From NCBI GenBank assembly GCA_002402375.1, contig DHFT01000053.1, positions 1-20,857 on the forward strand: a stretch of 20,857 bases of DNA. Direction: 5' to 3'. The stretch's first letter is position 1, and every line of letters starts with the position of its first letter. Positions 1 to 7,737 of the stretch are shown in pieces. This DNA is from Elusimicrobia bacterium UBA4817 (GTDB lineage Bacteria > Elusimicrobiota > UBA8919). The translations under genes and the position numbers were made by a program. The notes under the pieces were generated by a model. The model worked only from the letters and a program-made list of their open reading frames with translations. It was not told the origin of the DNA and did no database searches.

Positions 1-5
1 GTTAC

Positions 6-37
6 TTGACATTCACATAGGAACACTCTCATACTAA
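6..37 (+). promoter_or_regulatory. Possible promoter for the his operon, close to hisH start
   Basis: A perfect TTGACA lies at 6-11. With normal spacing (17-20 bp) the -10 box would be around CATACT (30-35) or TACTAA (32-37), which are only moderate matches. Transcription would then start at about 42-44, at the hisH ATG, giving a leaderless message. A TATAAT at 38-43 is 26 bp from the -35 box and would place the start downstream of the ATG, so it is unlikely to serve hisH. The window edge hides any upstream his genes, so this may be an internal promoter or chance. Confidence 0.4.
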
Positions 38-43
38 TATAAT

Positions 44-661
44 ATGGTCACTATCATTGACTACGGGATGGGGAATTTAAGAAGCGTTCAGAAAGCATTT
101 GAGTTTATCGGTAAAAATGCAATTATTACATCTGACAAAAAAAAAATACTGCATTCATCGTTAGTTGTGTTGCCCGGTGTAGGTTCGTTTTCGGCTGCAA
201 TGAAAAATCTTAAAAAGTTAAATCTTTTAGAAACAATTAAAAAGATTATTGCCGACGGAAAACCATTTTTAGGGCTCTGCCTTGGGCTGCAATTGTTGTT
301 TGAAAAAAGTGAAGAAGGAAATTGTAAAGGACTCGGAATATTAAAGGGTAAAGTCAAAAAATTTGATGACCCGCTACTTAAAATTCCGCACATGGGATGG
401 AACAATATAAGGTTAAAGGTGAAAGGTGAAAGGTTAAAGATTTTCAAAGACATTCCGGATAATTCGTATTTTTATTTTGTGCATTCGTATTATGTAAAAC
501 CTGAAGATAAAAAAATAATCGCAACAACAACGGACTACGGAATAAATTTCACTTCCTCAATTTTCTATAAAAATATTTTTGCCACACAGTTTCATCCAGA
601 AAAAAGTCAGAAGAACGGGCTTAAACTTCTAAAAAATTATGTTGATTATACCGGCAATTGA
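44..661 (+). CDS. hisH: Imidazole glycerol phosphate synthase, glutaminase subunit HisH
   Basis: HisH hydrolyses glutamine and channels ammonia to HisF, which makes imidazole-glycerol phosphate and AICAR in histidine biosynthesis. The 205-residue protein is a class I glutamine amidotransferase. The N-terminus IIDYGMGNLRSV is diagnostic, the nucleophile elbow GLCLG puts the catalytic Cys at residue 79, and the His and Glu of the triad are His184 and Glu186 (FHPEKS). The length is normal. The ATG is fixed by the family N-terminus, although no Shine-Dalgarno is visible. The gene overlaps hisA by 23 bp, consistent with coupled translation of the HisH/HisF partners in one operon. A run of four 7-bp repeats (409-439) encodes the residues after PHMGWNNIRL (LKVKGERLK) and makes that loop a few residues longer than usual. 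Confidence in function is very high. Confidence 0.97.
   Translation: MVTIIDYGMGNLRSVQKAFEFIGKNAIITSDKKKILHSSLVVLPGVGSFSAAMKNLKKLNLLETIKKIIADGKPFLGLCLGLQLLFEKSEEGNCKGLGILKGKVKKFDDPLLKIPHMGWNNIRLKVKGERLKIFKDIPDNSYFYFVHSYYVKPEDKKIIATTTDYGINFTSSIFYKNIFATQFHPEKSQKNGLKLLKNYVDYTGN
409..439 (+). repeat. Heptanucleotide tandem repeat inside hisH
   Basis: Four consecutive 7-bp units (AAGGTTA, AAGGTGA, AAGGTGA, AAGGTTA) plus AAG are read in frame in hisH. This is the same AAG(G/T)NNN unit type found in hisF, leuS, lptE, the transglycosylase and the MGMT-domain gene. It encodes a basic loop between the PHMGW motif and the following conserved segment. Confidence 0.85.
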
Positions 662-1348
662 TATCAGGGGCGGAAACTGCGTAATGCTTACTCAGGGCAA
701 ATTTGAAGCAGAGACAATCTATTCAAAAGACCCTGTTTTCATTGCAAAAATGTTTGAGACACAAGGCGCTAAACGGATTCACATAATTGATTTAGACGGC
801 GCTTTTGCAGGGACTCCGCAGAACTTATCAATACTCAAAAAAATTAAAGAGACGGTTTCCGTTGAACTGGAATTCGGCGGCGGAATTAGAGAAATTGAGA
901 CGATAGAAAAAATCGCCGATATGGGAATTGATAAAATAATCCTCGGCACGATTGCAGTTTTCAACCCTGCTCTGGTAAAAGAGGCGGTGAGAAAATATAA
1001 AGACAAAATTATTCTTGCAATAGATGTTTTTGACGATAAAATAGCAGTCGGCGGTTGGAAGGAAATAACACAGTATGATGCTCTGGAATTTGCAAGAAAA
1101 ATGAAAAAAATCGGTATAGATGAAATTATAACAACCGATATAAAAAAAGACGGTATGATGGAAGGTCCCAATATAGACGGCATTAAAAAATTATGTAAGA
1201 GCGGGTTATCGGTAATTGCATCTGGCGGTGTCTCTACAATTGAAGATGTAAAAAAAATATCGGAACTTGAAAAATATGGCGTAACCGGAATGATTATCGG
1301 CAAGGCGCTTTACAATGATTCAATAAAACTTGATGAAGCAATAAAAAC

Positions 1349-1367
<19 letters not shown>
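639..1367 (+). CDS. hisA: ProFAR isomerase HisA
   Basis: HisA is 1-(5-phosphoribosyl)-5-[(5-phosphoribosylamino)methylideneamino]imidazole-4-carboxamide isomerase. It catalyses the Amadori rearrangement of ProFAR to PRFAR, the HisF substrate. The 242-residue (beta-alpha)8 barrel has the expected IIPAIDIRGG start with Asp8, FGGGIR as the first phosphate-binding half, the second catalytic Asp129 in AIDVFDD, and the second-half phosphate loop IASGGVS. The length is normal. There is no clear Shine-Dalgarno, but the ATG inside the hisH 3' end gives the canonical N-terminus. It overlaps both hisH (23 bp) and hisF (19 bp), so translational coupling is likely. The presence of trpF downstream means this organism does not need the bifunctional PriA form. 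No repeat insertion is seen in this gene. Confidence 0.97.
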
Positions 1368-2172
<805 letters not shown>

Positions 2173-2179
<7 letters not shown>

Positions 2180-2535
2180 AACTGAAATTTGACGAAAAAG
2201 GGCTGATTCCCGCAATCATTCAGGACGCGAAAACCAAAGAGGTCCTTATGCTGGCATATATGAATGCGGAGTCAATAAGACGCACACTAAAAACCGGGAA
2301 AACATGGTTTTACTCACGAAGCAGAAAAAAATTCTGGATGAAGGGCGAGGAATCCGGCAATGTCCAGAAAGTTAAAAAAATTCTTATTGATTGTGACGCG
2401 GATACGATTTTAATTCTGGTTGAACCAAAAGGTCCCGCTTGTCACGAAGGATACAATTCTTGCTTTTTTAGAAAGATAAACGGTAAAATCATATTAAAAA
2501 GAATATTTGACCCGAAAAAAGTGTATAAAAAATGA
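2173..2535 (+). CDS. hisI: Phosphoribosyl-AMP cyclohydrolase HisI (no HisE domain)
   Basis: HisI opens the adenine ring of phosphoribosyl-AMP, the third step of histidine synthesis. The 120-residue protein matches the stand-alone cyclohydrolase. It has MLAYMN, the FYSRSR.K.W.KGE.SGN substrate segment, the metal-binding D73-C74-D75-x-D77 motif, and Cys90 and Cys97 in GPACHEGYNSCF, which complete the zinc site. The PR-ATP pyrophosphatase domain (HisE) is not fused and no hisE lies in this window, so it must be encoded elsewhere. The start overlaps the last codons of hisF by 7 bp. It is the last his gene in the cluster and is followed immediately by a palindromic element. Confidence 0.96.
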
Positions 2536-2538
2536 AGA

Positions 2539-2647
2539 ACGCTCGCAAACAAATTTTTTTGAGACACTCGTCAGAACTCGTTCTGCAATTTGCTCCTGTC
2601 GGGTATAGGTCGCAAATTGATGCTCTTCAAAAATTTTTTGCTTCGCT
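2539..2647 (+). repeat. Palindromic intergenic element, copy A (MITE/REP-like)
   Basis: The ~110 bp element begins four bases after the hisI stop. It has imperfect terminal inverted repeats: ACGCTCGCAAAC..AAATTTTTTTGAGA at the left, matching the complement of TCTTCAAAAATTTTTTGC at 2624-2641. Inside are a perfect short hairpin CAGAA-CTCG-TTCTG (2572-2585) and a perfect 8-bp inverted repeat CAATTTGC (2586-2593) / GCAAATTG (2612-2619). The left and right ends resemble those of the element after trpE. No coding potential is recognised. It fills most of the gap before lepB. Confidence 0.6.
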
Positions 2648-2669
2648 ACTGGTAAATTAAGGTGAAAAA

Positions 2670-3176
2670 ATGAAGCGTCTTTTATGGCTTGTTTTTATTG
2701 CAGTATTTATCGCGCTGGCTTTAAGAACTTTTGTATTTGAGGGAATTTACATCGCATCCGATTCAATGCTTCCCACTTTACAAGTGAACGACCATTTTTT
2801 TGTTGACAAAATAACATATAATTTCAGGCAACCGCAAAAAGGAGAAATTATAGTTTTTAAGTCGCCCGTGGATGACGACAAAGACCTCGTGAAAAGAATT
2901 ATTGCCGGGGGCGGTGAAATCGTGACGATAGAAAATAAAAATGTTTTTCTTAACGGTAAAAAATTAGACGAACCCTACACGCAACATACGAGACCGGACG
3001 AAATACTTAAAGGCGATAAAATTACCGACTTAAAAATTCCGGAGAATTGTTTTTTTGTATTAGGTGATAATCGCGACGAATCAAACGATTCACGCGACTG
3101 GATAGACCCGAAAACCGGGGAGCATATTTATTTTATACACAAAAATTTCATAAAAGGACGACTCATTAAATTCTGA
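2670..3176 (+). CDS. lepB: Signal peptidase I
   Basis: This is a membrane-anchored serine/lysine protease that removes signal peptides from exported proteins. The 168-residue protein has one N-terminal membrane segment (about residues 4-18). The catalytic Ser32 is in SDSMLPTL and the general-base Lys75 is in DLVKRIIA. The conserved boxes GEIIVFKSP and GDNRDESNDSRDW follow, and the length is typical of compact type I peptidases. The ATG is preceded by TAAGGTGAAAA, a usable ribosome-binding site. The stop overlaps the trpE start (TGATG). Its position between his and trp genes has no obvious metabolic logic. Two related palindromic elements lie immediately outside the lepB-trpE pair, which hints that lepB was inserted or rearranged into the cluster. 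Confidence 0.96.
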   Translation: MKRLLWLVFIAVFIALALRTFVFEGIYIASDSMLPTLQVNDHFFVDKITYNFRQPQKGEIIVFKSPVDDDKDLVKRIIAGGGEIVTIENKNVFLNGKKLDEPYTQHTRPDEILKGDKITDLKIPENCFFVLGDNRDESNDSRDWIDPKTGEHIYFIHKNFIKGRLIKF

Positions 3177-4642
3177 TGTTTTATCCTAACAAAAAAAAGT
3201 TTGAAGAACTTATCAAAAACGGCTACACCGTGCAACTGTGGAAGGAAATTCCCGTCGGAGGCGAAACACCGGTTTCTGCGTATTTGAAATTGGGTGCTAA
3301 TGCTCCGTCCTGTCTGCTTGAAAGTGTGGAGGGTGAAAAAAAATTTGCAAGATATTCTTTCTTGGTTTTGTCGCCTTCATTAGTTTTTGAGAGCAGGGAT
3401 AAATTTGTAAAAGTAAAAACTGCAAACGGAAAAAAAAATATAAAAACGGACGACCCTCTGGAATATCTCAAATCCGTTTTGTCAAAAAATAAAATTTTGC
3501 ATGATAAATCGCTGCCTCGTTTGTCCGGCGGGGCTATCGGATATATCGCTTATGATTATGTAAAAAATATTGAAAAAATACCCGACCTAAAAAGAAAGGG
3601 ATTGCCGCTTCCTGAACTGTATTTTATCTTTCCGAAAATCATCGTGGTTTTTGACCACTTGAAGCATAAATTAAAAATAATCCGGCTGATAAAACCGTCT
3701 GAAAAAACCGGCTACAAAACCGCCTGTAATGAAATTGACGAAATCACAAAAAAACTTTCGGAACCCTTTTTAATAAAAACAATCCGTTCCAAATCGGGAA
3801 GTATTAAATCAAACATCAAAAAAGAAAATTTTTTGAAAGCGGTAAAAAAAGCAAAAAAATATATCAAAGACGGCGACATTATTCAGACCGTTTTATCACA
3901 ACGGCTTGAGACCGATTTCAAAGGCGAGCCGTTTGAAATTTACCGGGCGCTGCGCATCTTGAACCCTTCGCCATATATGTATTATTTCAATCTCCCGGAT
4001 GCGAAAATTATCGGCGCTTCGCCGGAAATTCTTGTGCGTCTTGAAAACAATATCGCTAACTTAAGACCTATCGCCGGAACCAGATCGCGGGGAAAAGACG
4101 AAGCGGAAGATAAAAAACTTCAGAATGAACTTCTAAATGATGAAAAAGAAAAAGCGGAACATTTGATGCTTGTTGATTTGGGAAGAAACGACCTCGGTCG
4201 GGTTTGCCGGTTCAACAGCGTCCAACTTACAAAGTTTATGACGGTAGAAAAATATTCGCATGTAATGCATATTGTGTCCGATATTATATGCAAATTAAAA
4301 CCGGAGGCGGACGCATTTGATTTATTAAAAGCAACATTTCCGGCGGGAACGGTAACGGGTGCTCCTAAAATCAGGGCGATGGAAATAATTGAAGAACTTG
4401 AACCGACGAAAAGAGGGCTTTACGCGGGCGCTGTGGGATATTTTGATTTCAACGGCAATATGGATTTTGCGATAAACATCAGAACGATAATTATGAAAGG
4501 AAAAAAAGCGTATATTCAGGCGGGGGCGGGAATTGTCGCCGACTCCGTGCCTGAAAAAGAATATGAAGAAACTCTTAACAAAGCAAAAGGCACTCTTAAA
4601 GCGATAGAAATGGCTGCGAATAAGGTGGTCTCGGGATGGTAG
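3176..4642 (+). CDS. trpE: Anthranilate synthase component I
   Basis: TrpE makes anthranilate from chorismate, using ammonia from TrpG. The 488-residue protein has the N-terminal LLES motif (residues 47-50) that forms part of the tryptophan feedback site. The chorismate-binding domain includes PIAGTRSRG, DLGRNDLGRV, the TVTGAPKIRAMEIIEELEP stretch and IQAGAGIVADS. PIAGTRSRG and the LLES box favour TrpE over PabB. The ATG overlaps the lepB stop, so the two genes are likely coupled. A palindromic element directly after the stop separates it from trpG, its subunit partner. Enzyme-level feedback by tryptophan is expected. No trp leader peptide or attenuator is visible upstream. Confidence 0.96.
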   Translation: MFYPNKKKFEELIKNGYTVQLWKEIPVGGETPVSAYLKLGANAPSCLLESVEGEKKFARYSFLVLSPSLVFESRDKFVKVKTANGKKNIKTDDPLEYLKSVLSKNKILHDKSLPRLSGGAIGYIAYDYVKNIEKIPDLKRKGLPLPELYFIFPKIIVVFDHLKHKLKIIRLIKPSEKTGYKTACNEIDEITKKLSEPFLIKTIRSKSGSIKSNIKKENFLKAVKKAKKYIKDGDIIQTVLSQRLETDFKGEPFEIYRALRILNPSPYMYYFNLPDAKIIGASPEILVRLENNIANLRPIAGTRSRGKDEAEDKKLQNELLNDEKEKAEHLMLVDLGRNDLGRVCRFNSVQLTKFMTVEKYSHVMHIVSDIICKLKPEADAFDLLKATFPAGTVTGAPKIRAMEIIEELEPTKRGLYAGAVGYFDFNGNMDFAINIRTIIMKGKKAYIQAGAGIVADSVPEKEYEETLNKAKGTLKAIEMAANKVVSGW

Positions 4643-4763
4643 ACGCTCGGCAGTAAATTTTTTCAGACACCGCTCAGCCGACCACCCTGTCGGCTTCGCT
4701 CTAATCGTCGCTCCTGAAAGCGTAGTCGCTCCTCAAGGGTCTGATAAAAATTTCTGCCTCGCT
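4643..4763 (+). repeat. Palindromic intergenic element, copy B (MITE/REP-like)
   Basis: The element starts at the base after the trpE stop. Its 20-bp terminal inverted repeats are GGCAGTAAATTTTTTCAGAC (4649-4668) and the complement of 4739-4758, with 17 of 20 positions matching. It contains a perfect 7-bp hairpin AGCCGAC / GTCGGCT (4675-4681 / 4688-4694). The left end (ACGCTCG..AAATTTTTT..AGACAC..CTCAG) and right end (AAAAATTT.TGC.TCGCT) match copy A after hisI, in the same orientation. No ORF was recognised. It separates trpE from trpG and could affect mRNA stability or processing. Confidence 0.62.
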
Positions 4764-4785
4764 CTGATTGATAGAGGGTATACTT

Positions 4786-5364
4786 ATGATATTAGTCATT
4801 GATAATTACGATTCTTTTGTTTATAATCTTGTCCAGTATCTCGGAGAGTTAAATCCGGATATTAAAATTTTCAGGAATGATAAAATTACAATTTCTGAAA
4901 TTGAAAAATTAAAACCTTCGCACATTGTTATTTCTCCGGGTCCCTGCACGCCAAAAGAAGCCGGCATTTCAGTAGATGTTGTCCAACATTTTGCCGGAAG
5001 AATTCCGATTTTAGGCGTGTGTCTCGGTCACCAGTCAATCGGCGCCGCTTTTGGCGGCAAAATAGTTCACGCAAAAAAACTGATGCACGGTAAAACATCT
5101 TTAATTTATCACGACGGTAAAACAATTTTTACGGGACTTAAAAGTCCGTTTGAAGCAACAAGATACCACTCGTTACTGGTAGAAAAAAAATCGCTGCCAA
5201 AATGTTTTGAAATTTCCGCACGAACAAAAGACGGAGAAATAATGGGATTTCGCCTGATAAATTCACAAAAACCGGTAGAAGGAATCCAGTTTCATCCTGA
5301 ATCAATTTTAACAAAATCCGGCAAAAAATTGTTAAAAAACTTTTTGGAATTAAACCAAAAATAA
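4786..5364 (+). CDS. trpG: Anthranilate synthase component II (glutamine amidotransferase)
   Basis: TrpG supplies ammonia to TrpE; in many bacteria the same protein serves PabB. The class I amidotransferase has MILVIDNYDSFVYNL at its start, ISPGPCTP, the nucleophile Cys79 in GVCLGHQSIG, and His170/Glu172 in FHPESIL. An upstream in-frame TTG at 4768 would add six residues. The ATG at 4786 is preferred because it gives the family N-terminus and is preceded by AGAGGG at a proper distance. The 192-residue length is normal. The stop overlaps the ATG of the following nuclease-like gene (TAATG). No trpD fusion is present. Confidence 0.96.
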   Translation: MILVIDNYDSFVYNLVQYLGELNPDIKIFRNDKITISEIEKLKPSHIVISPGPCTPKEAGISVDVVQHFAGRIPILGVCLGHQSIGAAFGGKIVHAKKLMHGKTSLIYHDGKTIFTGLKSPFEATRYHSLLVEKKSLPKCFEISARTKDGEIMGFRLINSQKPVEGIQFHPESILTKSGKKLLKNFLELNQK

Positions 5365-5855
5365 TGAAAACTGATATTGGAGAATACATTGTAGGTGCAT
5401 ACCTGAAAATTATCAAACAATGTGATTTTGTTAATTACAATGTCAGACCACCTGGCGGCGGACTTGAAGGATTAAATGAATTAGATGTTGTGGGATTGGA
5501 CTTCAAAAATAAAATTGCTTACATATGCGAGGTTACTACGCACATAACAGGACTTTTGTATAAAGATCACAGAACCACAGTTGAAAGAATAAAAACAAAA
5601 TACGAGAGACAGAAAAAATATGCCAATAAGCAACTTTCAAATTTTCCTAATCGGTATTTCATGTTTTGGTCTCCTGTTGTCCCTAAAGGTTATATTACGA
5701 GCAAACTCAAAAAAATTAATGGATTGGAGTTAGTCATTAATGAAAAATACACTCAATATATAGATGAATTAAGAGAAAAAGCAAAAGAATTAACGCATGA
5801 TGCTGGAAATCCATTTTTCAGGATGCTTCAAATATTAGAACATTTGAGGAGATAA
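5364..5855 (+). CDS. Uncharacterised protein, possible PD-(D/E)xK nuclease fold, inside the trp operon
   Basis: This 163-residue protein has no function I can assign. Its N-terminal half has the layout of the PD-(D/E)xK superfamily: a helix (GEYIVGAYLKII), a glycine-rich turn (RPPGGGLEG), then ELDVVGLD with Asp41, a turn, and IAYICEVTTH with Glu56. In many nucleases Lys follows Glu at +2; here Thr58 occupies that place, so activity is uncertain. The C-terminal half is charged and helical, with a WSPVVPKGYI segment. There is no signal peptide or membrane segment. It starts on the trpG stop (TAATG) and ends a few bases before trpD, with GAGGAG serving trpD, so it is co-transcribed and probably coupled. 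It has no known role in tryptophan synthesis. The nuclease call is inference from motif layout only. Confidence 0.6.
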   Translation: MKTDIGEYIVGAYLKIIKQCDFVNYNVRPPGGGLEGLNELDVVGLDFKNKIAYICEVTTHITGLLYKDHRTTVERIKTKYERQKKYANKQLSNFPNRYFMFWSPVVPKGYITSKLKKINGLELVINEKYTQYIDELREKAKELTHDAGNPFFRMLQILEHLRR

Positions 5856-5857
5856 AA

Positions 5858-6910
5858 ATGATTAAAGAAGCGATTGCTAAAGTTGTTCAGAAAGAAAATT
5901 TAACCGAAAAAGAAGCAATTAACGTTATGACTGAAATTATGACCGGTCAGGCAACGGAGTCGCAGATTGCTTCATTTATTACCGCTTTGAGAATGAAAGG
6001 CGAGACGATTGACGAGATTACCGGATGTGCAAAAGTTATGCGTGAGCATGCAACAAAAATCACGGTAAAAAAACATGCGGTTGATATTGACAGAGACGAA
6101 ATAAATATTGACTGGGAAACCATCGTTGACACTTGCGGGACGGGAGGAGATAAAACCAAGACATTCAATGTGTCCACTGCGACGGCATTTGTGGTCGCAG
6201 GTGCTGGCGTGGTGGTTGCAAAACATGGTAACCGTGCCGTTTCGTCAAAATGCGGCAGCGCCGATGTCCTTGAAGAACTCGGAATAAATCTTGAATTACC
6301 TAAGGAAAAAGTTGAAGAGTGCATAAATAAAATAGGAATCGGTTTTTTATATGCTCCGCTTTTACATTCCGCCATGAAATTCGCAATAGGACCGAGAAGA
6401 CAAATCGGCATCAGAACAATTTTTAATATATTAGGACCATTGACAAATCCGGCAGGCGCAAACGCACAGGTGTTAGGCGTTTATTCACCGTCTTTAACCG
6501 AAACTGTTGCTTTCGTTCTAAAAAATCTCGGTTCAAAAAGCGCTTTTGTTGTGCACGGGATTGACGCAATTGACGAAATTTCCATAACGGGTAAAACCCA
6601 AATCTCGGAATTAAAAAACGGAGTAATAAAAACATACACGGTAAAACCGGAAGATTTCGGGCTTAAAAAAGCAAAAGTTGAGGATATAGCCGGCGGCGAT
6701 GCAAAAGAAAATGCAAAAATAATTTTAGACATACTTGAAGGAAAAAAGGGTCCGAAACGGGATATCGTCCTGTTGAATGCTGCGGCAGTTTTGACTGCGG
6801 CGGAAAAATCAAAAAATTTCAAAGAAGGAATAGAACTTGCCCAAAGGTCAATTGATTTAGGCAAGGCGCTTAAAAAGTTAGAAGAACTTAAAAAGTATTG
6901 TGGCAAGTGA
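5858..6910 (+). CDS. trpD: Anthranilate phosphoribosyltransferase
   Basis: TrpD transfers phosphoribose from PRPP to anthranilate. The 350-residue protein shows the class IV phosphoribosyltransferase architecture. It has a helical N-terminus (QKENLTEKEA, ITALRMKGET), the PRPP loop DTCGTGGDKTKTFNVST (GTGGD at 94-98), KHGNRAVSSKCGSADVLEELG, and the RTIFNILGPLTNPAGA segment. The length is normal, with a slightly expanded linker before the GTGGD loop. A good ribosome-binding site, GAGGAG, precedes the ATG. It follows the nuclease-like gene by two bases and is followed by a 36-bp gap before trpC that contains no recognisable terminator. Confidence 0.97.
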   Translation: MIKEAIAKVVQKENLTEKEAINVMTEIMTGQATESQIASFITALRMKGETIDEITGCAKVMREHATKITVKKHAVDIDRDEINIDWETIVDTCGTGGDKTKTFNVSTATAFVVAGAGVVVAKHGNRAVSSKCGSADVLEELGINLELPKEKVEECINKIGIGFLYAPLLHSAMKFAIGPRRQIGIRTIFNILGPLTNPAGANAQVLGVYSPSLTETVAFVLKNLGSKSAFVVHGIDAIDEISITGKTQISELKNGVIKTYTVKPEDFGLKKAKVEDIAGGDAKENAKIILDILEGKKGPKRDIVLLNAAAVLTAAEKSKNFKEGIELAQRSIDLGKALKKLEELKKYCGK

Positions 6911-6946
6911 TTATACTAACACTTGCTTATTTAGCCAAATGAGAAA

Positions 6947-7723
6947 ATGAACATCCTTGACGAAATTGTTGAATATAAAAAATTGGAACTTGCTCACAGA
7001 AAAGAGCAGTTGCCGATTTCCAAAATCTGGTCGGACATTGAAAAAATGCCGGAGCCGCGTGATTTTAAGTCGGCGATTTCCAAACCAAATCGCATCAACC
7101 TGATTGCCGAGATAAAAAAAGCATCACCGTCCGCAGGCGAAATCGTTGAAAATTTTGATGTTAAAAAAATCGCGAAACAGTACGGAGAAGCGAATGCCGA
7201 TGCTATTTCCGTCTTAACCGAAACAAAATATTTTCAGGGCGATATTTTTCACATTGACCTTGTAAGACAGGTTTCGGAACTTCCAATTTTAAGAAAAGAT
7301 TTTATTATTGACGAATACCAAATTTATGAGTCAAGATATTTCGGCGCCGATGCAGTTCTTCTTATCGCTACGATTTTAGATATTGAAAAAATAAAAAAAT
7401 TTCTTAAAATAGCAAGTGACCTGAATCTTTCGGCAATAGTTGAAGTTCATAAAGAAGAAGAATTAAAAATTGTATTAGATACAGATGCTAAAATTATTGG
7501 CATTAACAATAGAAATCTTTCCGATTTGACGGTTGACTTAAATACGACGCTGAATTTGAGAGAAAAAATCTTCGGTGATAAAATCATTATTTCGGAAAGC
7601 GGAATAAAAACAAAACAGGATATTGAGAAACTGAAAAGGAGCGGAATAAACGCAGTTCTTATCGGAGAACATTTTATGAAATCACAGGATATAAAAAAAT
7701 CGGTGGCTGAACTTTTTGGTTAA
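6947..7723 (+). CDS. trpC: Indole-3-glycerol phosphate synthase
   Basis: TrpC converts CdRP to indole-3-glycerol phosphate. This is a 258-residue (beta-alpha)8 enzyme with the N-terminal helix NILDEIVEYKKLEL. Catalytic motifs are LIAEIKKASPSAGEI (Glu55, Lys57), LRKDFIIDEYQIYES, GINNRNLSDL and ISESGI near the C-terminus. It is stand-alone, not fused to trpF, which lies two genes downstream. The ATG has only a weak AATGAGAAA upstream. The product is normally the substrate of the TrpA subunit, whose gene is not in the window. Confidence 0.97.
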   Translation: MNILDEIVEYKKLELAHRKEQLPISKIWSDIEKMPEPRDFKSAISKPNRINLIAEIKKASPSAGEIVENFDVKKIAKQYGEANADAISVLTETKYFQGDIFHIDLVRQVSELPILRKDFIIDEYQIYESRYFGADAVLLIATILDIEKIKKFLKIASDLNLSAIVEVHKEEELKIVLDTDAKIIGINNRNLSDLTVDLNTTLNLREKIFGDKIIISESGIKTKQDIEKLKRSGINAVLIGEHFMKSQDIKKSVAELFG

Positions 7724-7737
7724 AGGGGGAATAGTTT

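Noticed and set aside
38..43. TATAAT adjacent to the hisH ATG taken as the -10 box
   Set aside because: It is 26 bp from TTGACA and would start transcription downstream of the ATG that fits the HisH family N-terminus.
779..1303. A 174-codon minus-strand ORF opposite hisA, and similar long antisense ORFs opposite trpD and others
   Set aside because: They mirror AT-rich coding on the plus strand, have biased composition rich in Ser/Ile/Phe and no recognisable motif.
4768..4785. TTG start for trpG six codons upstream
   Set aside because: The ATG at 4786 begins exactly at the conserved ILVIDNYDSF and has a better-spaced AGAGGG.
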